This document shows, piece by piece, positions 7,944 to 16,296 of a stretch of DNA of 64,000 nt. The DNA lies in assembly GCA_964420145.1 (NCBI GenBank), contig CAYQRB010000001.1, positions 1-64,000 of the forward strand, given 5' to 3'. The position numbers were made by a program, and so were the translations under genes. Below the pieces are notes generated by a model, which worked only from the letters and a program-made list of their open reading frames with translations, did not search any database and had not been told where the DNA came from. Each line of letters starts with the position of its first letter. Position 1 is the first letter of the stretch. This DNA is from JAJTYI01 sp964420145 (GTDB lineage Bacteria; Patescibacteriota; Dojkabacteria; B142; OLB20).

Positions 7944-10522
7944 TGTATTTCGAATTTATCTAAACTATATATCACCATAGTATCCCCACTTTTGATTCTT
8001 TTTTCTATAATCAACTGTGCTATCAAATCTTCTACCTTATCTGTTACCATTCTTCTGAGTTCTCTAGCACCATATAGATTGTTATATCCCAACTCTACTA
8101 AATCACTTAGTAGCTGTGGGCTATACTCAAGTTTAATCCCTTTCTCTGCAATTTTCTCTACGATAGATCTCACCATTAAGTTAGCAATTTCTTCTACTTC
8201 TATTTTAAGCAAAGGCTTAAACATAATCAACTTATCAAAACGGTTTAAAAACTCAATCCTTAAATATTGTCGCAAAGTTGGCATAATCGTCTCTACTACT
8301 TCACTATATCGTCTGCCTTGAGAAACCAAATCGGCTATCTCGTTGGAAGCGATATTGGAAGTAGCGATAATAATAGTATTAGTAAAGATCACCTCTCTAC
8401 CCATACCATCTTTAATCTTTCCCTCATCTAAAACCTGCAAGAATAAATCTAACACCCTTGGATTAGCTTTTTCGATTTCATCAAGAAGTATAAGTGAATA
8501 TGGTTTCGCACGCACTGCTTCAGTAAGGTATCCTCCACTAAACTCTCCGTTTTCTTGTATCCCTATTAACCTACCTAAGTTTAGATCCTCGTGATATTCT
8601 GACATATCAAGACGGATCATTTTATCTTCAGCTCCAAAATAGAACTCTGCGACAGTTTTTGCTAGCTCAGTTTTGCCAACCCCAGTTGGACCAAAAAACA
8701 AAAAACTTGCAACTGGACGGTTTTTACTCGTCAGACCCGCACGAGAACGACGAAGAGCAGAAGCAACTGCGTCTACTGCCTGATCTTGACCTACCACTCG
8801 CTTATGTAATTCCTCCTCTAATCTCATCAAGAAGTCCGACTCCGTTGCCCCGATTGCTCCGATCTCAACCCCTACTTTGCTTGCAACCAATCTATCTACC
8901 ACATCTTTGTCTACCAAAGATTTGCCTTCAGCCAATGTTTTAGAGATTGCTTCTTCGAGTAGATCTATTGCCTTGTCAGGCAAAACTCTTTCAAAAGCAA
9001 ACTTATGAGACAACTCCACCGCCCTATCCGCAGCTTCAAAAGCGATCTTAACTTTATAAGTTTTCTCTAATGTAGGGATAAAGTCAAACAAAATTTGTAG
9101 TGCTATTTCGTCAGTAGGGATTTCCATTGTCATCTTATTAAATAACGAGTCAAGAGCTTTGAACGGCTTGATATGCCTGGTGTATCCCTCGACTGAGCTT
9201 GTAGCAACTATTCTGATCTTATGAATATCCATTGCGTCAGTAAGTAAATTTACTACCTCAGCACTTAACTCTTTTTTAACATTAACCAATTGATCTAAAT
9301 CATCTATTACTAAAATTATATTTTTCGCTCTTGCAACCTCTTGGATTATACTCTCTACTTCTGTTTTAAATTGCTGTTCGTTTTTAGCCAGAGCATAGGC
9401 TCTATTAAAGTCAAACCCTACTAATCGCATATCTTGTATAATTTTAGGGACATCTTCAACTACCATTTTTATTCCGAGATTTTTTATAAATGTGGTTTTT
9501 CCAACTCCTGGCTGACCCAAAACAAGAGATGCACTCGTTTCTCCAGAAGTAACCATCTCAATAAGCCTTTGTAATTCCGCTTCTCTAGCATAAGAAAGTT
9601 CAAAATCTCCTTTGACGATTTCTGCCGTAAAATCACGAGAGTATTTCACCAAACTCGGAGAAAACACAGAGGTATATGCACGGTTCACGGTAGAGGTTGG
9701 CTTTAGCACACTCTTTTTTTGGATAATATCTAAATACCTGCTTCGTTTACTCAGATTTTGTGCCCACAAAAGCATTGCCTTCACTTCGTTTTCCCCAACC
9801 TCAATCTCTAGCAATAATTGTTTTAGATCGGTTAAACATAAATAAATAAATACCGCTAATTCATCAATTCTATTGAAATTATTATCTATTGCAAGAATAA
9901 AGCTACCTTTCAAGGTTTCTACAAGCATATCCTCTATACTACCCGATTCAACAGTACCCATCTTACTAGCAATATTCTCCAGCCCCTTTTCATCTATCCC
10001 CAACCTAGAAGATGCCATCTTCACAACGGACATAGTGGATAACCCCAATAGTAGATCCTTGCCATAAGACACCTGTTTCTTATTAGCAAGTATTTCATCT
10101 ATTATATTTATTAAATCAATATCAAGATATTGTGTTATTTCTATAGGAGAAAGTATCTTACCAGCATCAACATCACTTTTTAGCTTACCGAGATCTTTAC
10201 TACTAAATCTATCGAGAAATACACTACGATCACGAGTCAGATAAACCCCATAGGTAAAAATACCTACCCCCAAATATATAAATAGCCTTGGTAGGTCATC
10301 AACTTTAGTTATCTGAGAAATGATAAACTCTTGATGAAAATAAGCTTCGTATAAAGTTACCAAAGAAAATAACAATACTGTTGAAAAGACCAAAACCCAA
10401 CCTATAAGTTTTTCTAGTTTCTCTAGTTTTTTACGAATTCCGAACTCCCGCCCAAGATATCCTAGATCTACTTTTAGTGTCATCTTTTCATATTTTCCTT
10501 GAGACATCTTTGTACCCTCCAT
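7940..10522 (-). CDS. Membrane-anchored Clp-type AAA+ ATPase (two AAA modules)
   Basis: The 860-residue protein starts with two membrane helices (about 41-60 and 79-96), followed by a helical region. AAA module 1 has Walker A GQPGVGKT (336-343) and Walker B IILVIDDLD (402-410). AAA module 2 has Walker A GPTGVGKT (611-618), Walker B LILLDE (677-682) and a ClpB/ClpC-type C-terminal D2-small domain. Soluble ClpB/ClpC proteins lack such an anchor. The places where Clp proteins carry pore-loop tyrosines read AKNEQQFKTEVE in D1 (usual pattern KYRGEFEERL) and ENGEFSGG in D2 (usual GYVGYEEGG), so threading may differ. No ClpP-docking loop is obvious. It overlaps the next pilin-like gene by 4 bases and probably remodels or assembles membrane or exported proteins of this cluster. 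Confidence 0.85.
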   Translation of the reverse strand: MEGTKMSQGKYEKMTLKVDLGYLGREFGIRKKLEKLEKLIGWVLVFSTVLLFSLVTLYEAYFHQEFIISQITKVDDLPRLFIYLGVGIFTYGVYLTRDRSVFLDRFSSKDLGKLKSDVDAGKILSPIEITQYLDIDLINIIDEILANKKQVSYGKDLLLGLSTMSVVKMASSRLGIDEKGLENIASKMGTVESGSIEDMLVETLKGSFILAIDNNFNRIDELAVFIYLCLTDLKQLLLEIEVGENEVKAMLLWAQNLSKRSRYLDIIQKKSVLKPTSTVNRAYTSVFSPSLVKYSRDFTAEIVKGDFELSYAREAELQRLIEMVTSGETSASLVLGQPGVGKTTFIKNLGIKMVVEDVPKIIQDMRLVGFDFNRAYALAKNEQQFKTEVESIIQEVARAKNIILVIDDLDQLVNVKKELSAEVVNLLTDAMDIHKIRIVATSSVEGYTRHIKPFKALDSLFNKMTMEIPTDEIALQILFDFIPTLEKTYKVKIAFEAADRAVELSHKFAFERVLPDKAIDLLEEAISKTLAEGKSLVDKDVVDRLVASKVGVEIGAIGATESDFLMRLEEELHKRVVGQDQAVDAVASALRRSRAGLTSKNRPVASFLFFGPTGVGKTELAKTVAEFYFGAEDKMIRLDMSEYHEDLNLGRLIGIQENGEFSGGYLTEAVRAKPYSLILLDEIEKANPRVLDLFLQVLDEGKIKDGMGREVIFTNTIIIATSNIASNEIADLVSQGRRYSEVVETIMPTLRQYLRIEFLNRFDKLIMFKPLLKIEVEEIANLMVRSIVEKIAEKGIKLEYSPQLLSDLVELGYNNLYGARELRRMVTDKVEDLIAQLIIEKRIKSGDTMVIYSLDKFEIQ

Positions 10523-10531
10523 AAACTTACT

Positions 10532-10867
10532 TTAGATATTAGACATATAAGATATAACTCCATACAATGGCATTATTGGCAACATCAAGTAAACTCCGAT
10601 GATTCCTATAAAAAGAAATAGTAATATAGCTCCCACAAAAGTGCCAAATAATACCCAGGTCAATCTGATTGGAAATGCTATTAGTCTTCCCATTCTACTA
10701 TAATCCTGATACAACGGCTGAAAAAGATTTTTCAACATTGGACCTATATTGAGAATATTTAGGATAAAGATCCAAGTCTCTAAGACCTTACCAACCATAG
10801 CCTTAGCCTGAACAAAATACCACCAAATAAAATAATTTATGAAATAACGATTAAGTAGATTTATCAT
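10532..10867 (-). CDS. Small membrane protein, first gene of the pilin/ATPase operon
   Basis: The 111-residue protein has at least two hydrophobic segments (about 30-46 and 73-101) and an aromatic N-terminus (FINYFIWWYF). I recognise no named family. It stands 9 bases before the Clp-type ATPase gene, directly behind the promoter at 10888-10916, so it is the first product of the operon. It may be a partner or membrane adaptor for the ATPase. That is a context argument only. Confidence 0.7.
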   Translation of the reverse strand: MINLLNRYFINYFIWWYFVQAKAMVGKVLETWIFILNILNIGPMLKNLFQPLYQDYSRMGRLIAFPIRLTWVLFGTFVGAILLFLFIGIIGVYLMLPIMPLYGVISYMSNI

Positions 10868-10887
10868 AGATTTAAGAAGTTTCTTTT

Positions 10888-10916
10888 ATTATAAAGGAAA
10901 AAAGAGGGAAATGTAA
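10888..10916 (-). promoter_or_regulatory. Sigma70-type promoter of the pilin/ATPase operon
   Basis: Read on the minus strand: -35 TTACAT (10911-10916), a 17-base spacer, and -10 TATAAT (10888-10893). The predicted start of transcription is near 10881, about 14 bases before the ATG at 10867. It sits directly after the groEL terminator, so the operon starts independently of groESL. Confidence 0.75.
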
Positions 10917-10930
10917 GAAAAGGGATATAC

Positions 10931-10970
10931 AAGAAAAATCCCCCGATATTACGAATAATATCGAGGGATT
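10931..10970 (-). terminator. Terminator of groESL
   Basis: The arms AATCCCCCGATATT (10937-10950) and AATATCGAGGGATT (10957-10970) pair with one internal mismatch around a 6-base loop. On the minus strand the hairpin runs into ATTTTTCTTG. It lies about 20 bases after the groEL stop. Confidence 0.85.
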
Positions 10971-10990
10971 AAAGACTTTGGTATGAGAGA

Positions 10991-12607
10991 TTACATCATA
11001 TCCATTCCTGCACCTGGGTTTGGTAGCATTGGTTCATCTTTTTTGGGCTTTTCTACAACTATTGCCTCAGTGGTCAAAAGCAAGCTGGCAACTGACGATG
11101 CATTTTCTAAAGCAAGCCTAGTAACTTTTACAGGATCTAGAATCCCTGCCTGAATCATATTAACAAATTGCTCTTTTCTAGCATCATAGCCAGTTCCTTT
11201 TCCAATCTTACTTACAATCACAGAACCTTCTTTCCCAGCATTTTCAGCAATCAATCGTGCAGGTTCTTCTAGAGCTCTGTTTAGAATATCTAGTCCTATC
11301 TGTTCATCTGCTGTAACTTTTACAGATTTGAGAGAAGACCTAGCATCAATCAAAGCAACTCCTCCTCCGGGTACAACCCCCTCCTCTATGGCAGCCCTAG
11401 TAGCCTGTAAGGCGTCATCAAGCCTGTCTTTTCTTTCTTTCATTTCAACTTCTGTAGCAGCACCAACCTCTATAACTGCAACTCCGCCGGAGAGTTTGGC
11501 TAATCTTTCTTGTAGTTTCTCCCTATCATAATCGGATTCGGTTTTACTAATCTCATTTTTAATCTGCTCAATCCTAGATTTTATAGAGAGCTCATCTCCA
11601 TCTCCGTTTACGACAATAGTATCTTCTTTTCCAACAATTACTTTCTCCGCTTTCCCCAAATCCTCGAGCTCTGCGTTTTCTAGCTTTTTACCTAGTTCTT
11701 CAGAAATTACTGAACCACCAGTTAAAACAGCTATATCTTTAAGCATTTCTTTTCTTCGATCTCCAAAGGCTGGAGCTTTTACAGCTACTACATTCAAGAT
11801 TCCTTTTAGCTTATTAACCACAAGAGTAGCTAGTGCCTCTCCCTCAACTTCTTCTGCAATAATCACAATATCTTTTTTCCCTGTTTGTGCAATTTTCTCA
11901 ATAAGTGGAAGCATATCTTTCACTGCTGAGATTTTACCATCAGTAATTAAAAGATAAGGATTTCGAACTTCTGCAGTTAAATCCTCTCCGTTAGTTACAA
12001 AATAAGGAGAAATATATCCCTTATCAAATTGCATACCTTCCACATATTTTTCTACAAGGCCAAATGTCTGACCCTCCTCTACAGTTACAACCCCTTCTTT
12101 CCCGACCTTATCCATAACACTGGCTAATATATCACCTATTTCTTCATCACCGTTAGCACTTACAACAGCAACTTTACGGATTTCTTCTTTCCCCTTTACA
12201 GGCTTTGCCATAGTTTTAAGATCATCCACTACTGCTTTTACCCCTTTTTCTATACCAGTACGGATCTCCATAGGATTGGCTCCCGCAGCGATATTTTTAA
12301 AACCTTGATTAATAATAGCCTGAGCCAAAACTACAGCAGTAGTAGTACCATCTCCAGCCTTATCAACAGTCCTGGTAGCAGCTTCCTTTACAATTTGTGC
12401 ACCTGCATCTTGGATCTTGTCTTCAAGCTCAATTTCTTTTGCGATAGTAACACCATCTTTTGTGATTTGAGGACTTCCAAAGGATTTTCCCAAAAGTACA
12501 TTTCTGCCCTTAGGACCCAATGTAACCTTAACTGCATTGGCAAGTTTATCCACTCCTTTTTTTAATTCTTTACGGGCTTTCTCATCGAAAATAATTTGTT
12601 TTGACAT
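10991..12607 (-). CDS. groEL: Chaperonin GroEL (60 kDa)
   Basis: The 538-residue protein is full length for the family. It has the N-terminal ATP-binding segment VTLGPKGRNVLL, the DGTTTAVVLAQ motif around 85, the apical domain and the C-terminal ATP-site motif GGGVALI. It ends in a Gly/Met tail (GAGMDMM). With GroES it forms the folding chamber that refolds proteins in the cytosol. It lies 24 bases after groES in one operon behind a promoter with a CIRCE-like operator, so heat-shock repression by HrcA is likely. Nothing in the sequence looks degraded. Confidence 0.98.
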   Translation of the reverse strand: MSKQIIFDEKARKELKKGVDKLANAVKVTLGPKGRNVLLGKSFGSPQITKDGVTIAKEIELEDKIQDAGAQIVKEAATRTVDKAGDGTTTAVVLAQAIINQGFKNIAAGANPMEIRTGIEKGVKAVVDDLKTMAKPVKGKEEIRKVAVVSANGDEEIGDILASVMDKVGKEGVVTVEEGQTFGLVEKYVEGMQFDKGYISPYFVTNGEDLTAEVRNPYLLITDGKISAVKDMLPLIEKIAQTGKKDIVIIAEEVEGEALATLVVNKLKGILNVVAVKAPAFGDRRKEMLKDIAVLTGGSVISEELGKKLENAELEDLGKAEKVIVGKEDTIVVNGDGDELSIKSRIEQIKNEISKTESDYDREKLQERLAKLSGGVAVIEVGAATEVEMKERKDRLDDALQATRAAIEEGVVPGGGVALIDARSSLKSVKVTADEQIGLDILNRALEEPARLIAENAGKEGSVIVSKIGKGTGYDARKEQFVNMIQAGILDPVKVTRLALENASSVASLLLTTEAIVVEKPKKDEPMLPNPGAGMDMM

Positions 12608-12631
12608 ATCAGAAATTTAGTAATAAATAAA

Positions 12632-12925
12632 TTAAGGAAGAATTGCTAAAATAGCATCTTCATCCATTATTAAATAATCTTCTCCATCAACTTCAACTTC
12701 ATCAGGAGAGTATTTTTTAAATAAAATGACATCACCAACTTTCACATTGAAAGCGAGCTTTTTCCCGTCATCGGTAAGCTTTCCAGTACCAACTGCAATC
12801 ACTTCACCTTTCTGTGGTTTTTCACGATCTACTGTATCTGGCAATACTATGCCTGATACTGATTTTTCTGTAACTGGTTTGACCAGGATATTCCCTCCTA
12901 GAGGTTTAAGGTTAACTTTAGCCAT
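12632..12925 (-). CDS. groES: Co-chaperonin GroES (10 kDa)
   Basis: The 97-residue protein has the family layout: KPLGGNILVKP at the start, the mobile loop ETEKSVSGIVLPD-like segment near residue 20-32, the roof region, and the typical end YLIMDEDAILAIL. It caps the GroEL ring. It is the first gene of the groESL operon, with a leader of about 75 bases between the CIRCE-like operator and the ATG. Confidence 0.97.
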   Translation of the reverse strand: MAKVNLKPLGGNILVKPVTEKSVSGIVLPDTVDREKPQKGEVIAVGTGKLTDDGKKLAFNVKVGDVILFKKYSPDEVEVDGEDYLIMDEDAILAILP

Positions 12926-12968
12926 AGGTATTCTACTTTAATAAATAAATTAGAAAAAACGAGAGTAT

Positions 12969-12995
12969 TTAGCACTCTAACCGTCTTTGTGATAG
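12969..12995 (-). promoter_or_regulatory. CIRCE-like operator of groESL, one arm degenerate
   Basis: On the plus strand TTAGCACTC (12969-12977) matches a CIRCE arm at 9 of 9 positions. Nine bases further, TTGTGATAG (12987-12995) stands where GAGTGCTAA is expected and matches at 5 of 9. The 9-base spacing is exact. It lies just downstream of the -10 of the groESL promoter, the usual place for HrcA repression. The hrcA gene is not in this window. Confidence 0.65.
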
Positions 12996-13002
12996 AGTTG
13001 AA

Positions 13003-13032
13003 ATTCTATGCTATATGTTAGCTTCTTGTCAA
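13003..13032 (-). promoter_or_regulatory. Sigma70-type promoter of groESL
   Basis: On the minus strand: -35 TTGACA (13027-13032), an 18-base spacer, and -10 TAGAAT (13003-13008). The CIRCE-like operator begins 8 bases after the -10, around the expected transcription start. Confidence 0.8.
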
Positions 13033-13064
13033 GAGGGACTGTACCAAAAGGCACATCAGTCAAG

Positions 13065-14969
13065 CTATTTAAATCTTATTCTGTTAAGGTCGTTTGGAAT
13101 TTTTCTCCAACTTTCAGGAATAAAGCTAGGCTGGTAAAATATTGTTACCTTATCAATCTGTTCAAGGTTTTCAAGATATTCCTTAGCTTCCAATAGACTT
13201 TTTCCAGCAATATTGGATTTTAATTCTTCAAATTTAAGACTTTCATTGACTTCCCCTTGTGCGTATAGATCAAATGATACTTTACTACCATTGACCTTTA
13301 TATTTTTAATACTAAAATCACCTATTTCCACCTCTGCTTCAGTAGTAGCACCTTTACTTTTTTTAATAATAAACTCAGCCAAAGACTTTATATCCGATTC
13401 TCGTAACTTTGTAGCTGTAACTTTCATCCTAAGATCTATAGAAAAACTCTCAGCCTCTTCCCCAGTAGGTACACTTTGAGTAAAACTTACTTCTTCATAT
13501 CGTTCACTCCCTTCCAAAAGTTTCTCTCCTTTTCCTAGCTCTTTCTGAAGGTTGGTATTTAAAGTTCCTTTGATAGCAGTCTCTAGTGCCATCCTTGCTT
13601 TTTGTACATCTTCCGCAGTAACTATGACAATATCCTCAGTTGTACCACCAGCAATATCTCTATGACCATACCCTATAAGTTGCTCAGTAGTAAAACCCCC
13701 AAACTTAAATGTTCTACTTCTAGGATCTTTTATATTATATTTTTCGCCAAATTCTTTTGCTTTTATAGGGACATCTCGTTGATACTGATCTACGGGTATT
13801 GCAACATTTTCAGTCAACTCATATTGCAAATTGGTAGAAATATCTACCAAAACCTGTCCCGCTGATAGATTAACTGCTGATTCTGTACTTTTATTGCGAA
13901 TATCTATAACTCCTCGTGCAAACTCACCTGTTTGTTTTTTTCCTGTAGGAGTACCGTCTCCTGATGAAGACTCTTCAATACTCACTTCATATCCTGGAAT
14001 TATAAGATTATTACCATCTATATCTTTCGCTGATGTTGAGACTGTAATAGTCTCGTTTATACTCCCTTCCGATTGATTAAAGGTTACAGCAATATCTACC
14101 TTCGACAGATTCCAATAACTATACGCAAACACTCCTCCTGAAATAAATAAGGTTATTAAAAATATTATTCCCAAAATAGCTAATATCTTTTTTAATTTTT
14201 TCTTTCCTTTTTTAGGACCAGTATTTTGAAGTCGTCTATCAATCACATTTGAAGAGCCTTCTTCTCCTCCTTGATCACTAGTATCTACAACGGTTCTTTT
14301 CTCCGATTTTATATAGGATTTTTCTGCATTTTCTAAAGGTTCTTTCTTTTCCATACCTCTTGGGATATCTTCTACTATCAATTCATTTATATCTCCTCCT
14401 GAAGCAATTACTATTCCTTCTATTTCAACCATTTTGGGTTTTAACCTTGGTTTTTCTCCAAAGATATCAGGTAGTGGAGTAGGATCAATCTCCTCTCTAT
14501 CTTCTAGCTCTATTTGATTTTCCTCGCTATTTTGATTTTCATCTAATACCACCTCCTCCTGTTGAGTCGTTTCCAAATCCTTTTCTATATCCTCTTTACT
14601 TACTTTTTCAGGTATCCTAGAAGCCAGAAGCTCGTTTTTAATCCCTGTTTTATGTTCCTGGAGTTCTTTTTTTATAGATAATGCTTCTTCCCAAGCAAAT
14701 TTATCAACCATACTGATTTTATCTTTTACAACAAGGTTAGCTTTTGAAGCAAGCTTTTTGCCTGTGGGGTTATCTGTAACCATAACCATAAGCTTACTAG
14801 AATCCAGAAGCTGTCTAGACAGTAACTTTAGGCTAATAACACTACTCACTACACTACTACTTGCCGGAATAACTAAAATCACCCTTGAAGTAGGGGCTCT
14901 CAATATCTTCTCTACTACGAAGATAATTTCATCATCAGGTTCAACAAAGATTTTTTCGATTGTTTGCAT
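13065..14969 (-). CDS. Large anchored protein with baseplate-J-like extracellular region
   Basis: The 634-residue protein has three parts. A cytoplasmic N-terminal alpha/beta segment (about 1-95, VILVIPASSSVV and MVMVTDNPTG) is followed by an acidic, low-complexity linker (about 100-255). A membrane helix (about 260-283) then leads to an extracellular part of about 350 residues. The exposed part includes VSIEESSSGDGTPTGKK, GVIDIRNKSTESAVNLSAG and TKATKLRE-type segments, resembling the baseplate J-like domains annotated in many CPR membrane proteins. It starts inside the stop of the FtsA/PilM-like gene (TAATG), so the two are coupled and probably act together at the envelope. The function is unknown. 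Confidence 0.75.
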   Translation of the reverse strand: MQTIEKIFVEPDDEIIFVVEKILRAPTSRVILVIPASSSVVSSVISLKLLSRQLLDSSKLMVMVTDNPTGKKLASKANLVVKDKISMVDKFAWEEALSIKKELQEHKTGIKNELLASRIPEKVSKEDIEKDLETTQQEEVVLDENQNSEENQIELEDREEIDPTPLPDIFGEKPRLKPKMVEIEGIVIASGGDINELIVEDIPRGMEKKEPLENAEKSYIKSEKRTVVDTSDQGGEEGSSNVIDRRLQNTGPKKGKKKLKKILAILGIIFLITLFISGGVFAYSYWNLSKVDIAVTFNQSEGSINETITVSTSAKDIDGNNLIIPGYEVSIEESSSGDGTPTGKKQTGEFARGVIDIRNKSTESAVNLSAGQVLVDISTNLQYELTENVAIPVDQYQRDVPIKAKEFGEKYNIKDPRSRTFKFGGFTTEQLIGYGHRDIAGGTTEDIVIVTAEDVQKARMALETAIKGTLNTNLQKELGKGEKLLEGSERYEEVSFTQSVPTGEEAESFSIDLRMKVTATKLRESDIKSLAEFIIKKSKGATTEAEVEIGDFSIKNIKVNGSKVSFDLYAQGEVNESLKFEELKSNIAGKSLLEAKEYLENLEQIDKVTIFYQPSFIPESWRKIPNDLNRIRFK

Positions 14970-16225
14970 TATTGTTTCTCTAATTCAAAATACATTCTAG
15001 CAAGGGCTAACGGAGCAATATCTTCGGGAGCTTTTATCCCTCCTGTTAGGTCTTCTATATCATCTAACTGCTTTGGATAAAGATGTTGAATTTTAGGATG
15101 TTTAGCAAAAGGGAGGCTTTGTAACCAACCATATTCTTGCATCGCCTCTTTAATTTCTGGAAGTCCCGATCCCCCTCCACACAAATAAAAGACCGGAGGG
15201 TAGTTATCTATGTCTTCGACTTCTGCCAAAGATAACTCTACCCCTTGAGCCCAAACCAACGAATCTTTTACCAATAACCCCCTAAGTGTCCTGGCCTGCG
15301 CTTCTGAAATATCACCATTACTATAATCGATTTTAATTTTTTCGGCATCTTCGAGCTGTATTTTAAGACCACTAGAAATCCTCTTTGTAAAGACCTTTCC
15401 TCCATAGGCAAACATTTTGGTTGCTATAACACTACCTTTATCAACTATTGCAATATCCGTAGTTCCACCACCAATATCTATTATTATTGCAGAAAACTTA
15501 TCATCTTTAGCTCCTCGAACAGCACGAGCAATTGCATAAGGTTCGACCTCAATAGAGAGTATTTCCAATCCCAACTGAGAGGCTATTTCCTTCAGAGAAT
15601 TAACATGTAGTGAAGGTGCAAAAGTTGAAAATACCCGGTAGCTGATATTTTCTCCGGTCATACCAAGTGGATAATCTACTTGTATACCATCTATATAGGT
15701 AGCGTTAATCTTTGTATTAATCTCTTGCAGTCGCTTTGTATCGATCCCGATCTCTTCTGAAATATCTTGTAGTGCCTGTGTAAAGGAATGTTCTTTGACA
15801 CTCGTTAAAACCTCGTCTATTTCTCTTTGCTCAATCTTTGTGTCTGGTTCTTCTCTGGAGTAGTCAGCCATTATGGTTACTCCTTTTACTAGTTCCCCAG
15901 CTATTCCTAATAGAACCTTCTCAGGAGCAGGAGTAACATACTCTATACCTAATTCTTTAGATATAGTTTGATCCGCGCTACTTAATGCATCACCAATTGC
16001 CCGATCACAAGCATTTACAACCTGTTCTATATTGATAATCATTGCACCCTTCATAGCAGAACTGTTTTGTCTACTCCTACCATAACCGACAATTTTAATC
16101 GAAGTAGCACCATCATCCACAGTAAACAATACAGCTTTTACAAACTCAGTCCCCACATCTAGTGCAAGTAACACTTCTATGCTTTGCTTGTTTTTTTTAT
16201 TTAGGAATGGCAGTCTCATTTTCAT
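14969..16225 (-). CDS. FtsA/PilM-like actin-fold ATPase
   Basis: The 418-residue protein shows the actin-like nucleotide site: phosphate-1 ALDVGTEFVKAVLF (21-34), phosphate-2 IIIDIGGGTTDIAIV near 247-261, and an adenosine motif YLCGGGSGLPEIKEA near residue 360. The SHS2-type 1C subdomain lies between (about 85-215). FtsA tethers FtsZ to the membrane and PilM organises type IV pilus assembly. No C-terminal amphipathic FtsA helix is clear. The coupled partner is a single-span membrane protein, which resembles a PilM-PilN arrangement. I would call it FtsA/PilM superfamily without choosing. Confidence 0.8.
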   Translation of the reverse strand: MKMRLPFLNKKNKQSIEVLLALDVGTEFVKAVLFTVDDGATSIKIVGYGRSRQNSSAMKGAMIINIEQVVNACDRAIGDALSSADQTISKELGIEYVTPAPEKVLLGIAGELVKGVTIMADYSREEPDTKIEQREIDEVLTSVKEHSFTQALQDISEEIGIDTKRLQEINTKINATYIDGIQVDYPLGMTGENISYRVFSTFAPSLHVNSLKEIASQLGLEILSIEVEPYAIARAVRGAKDDKFSAIIIDIGGGTTDIAIVDKGSVIATKMFAYGGKVFTKRISSGLKIQLEDAEKIKIDYSNGDISEAQARTLRGLLVKDSLVWAQGVELSLAEVEDIDNYPPVFYLCGGGSGLPEIKEAMQEYGWLQSLPFAKHPKIQHLYPKQLDDIEDLTGGIKAPEDIAPLALARMYFELEKQ

Positions 16226-16296
16226 AGATTCTAGTTTAGCAGGTTATTAAAATAATTTTAATACCTAGAGAGTTTAATAAACTTTTATATGATATA

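Noticed and set aside
8343..8594. Plus-strand frames inside the Clp-like gene
   Set aside because: Shadow frames of a well-supported gene on the minus strand.
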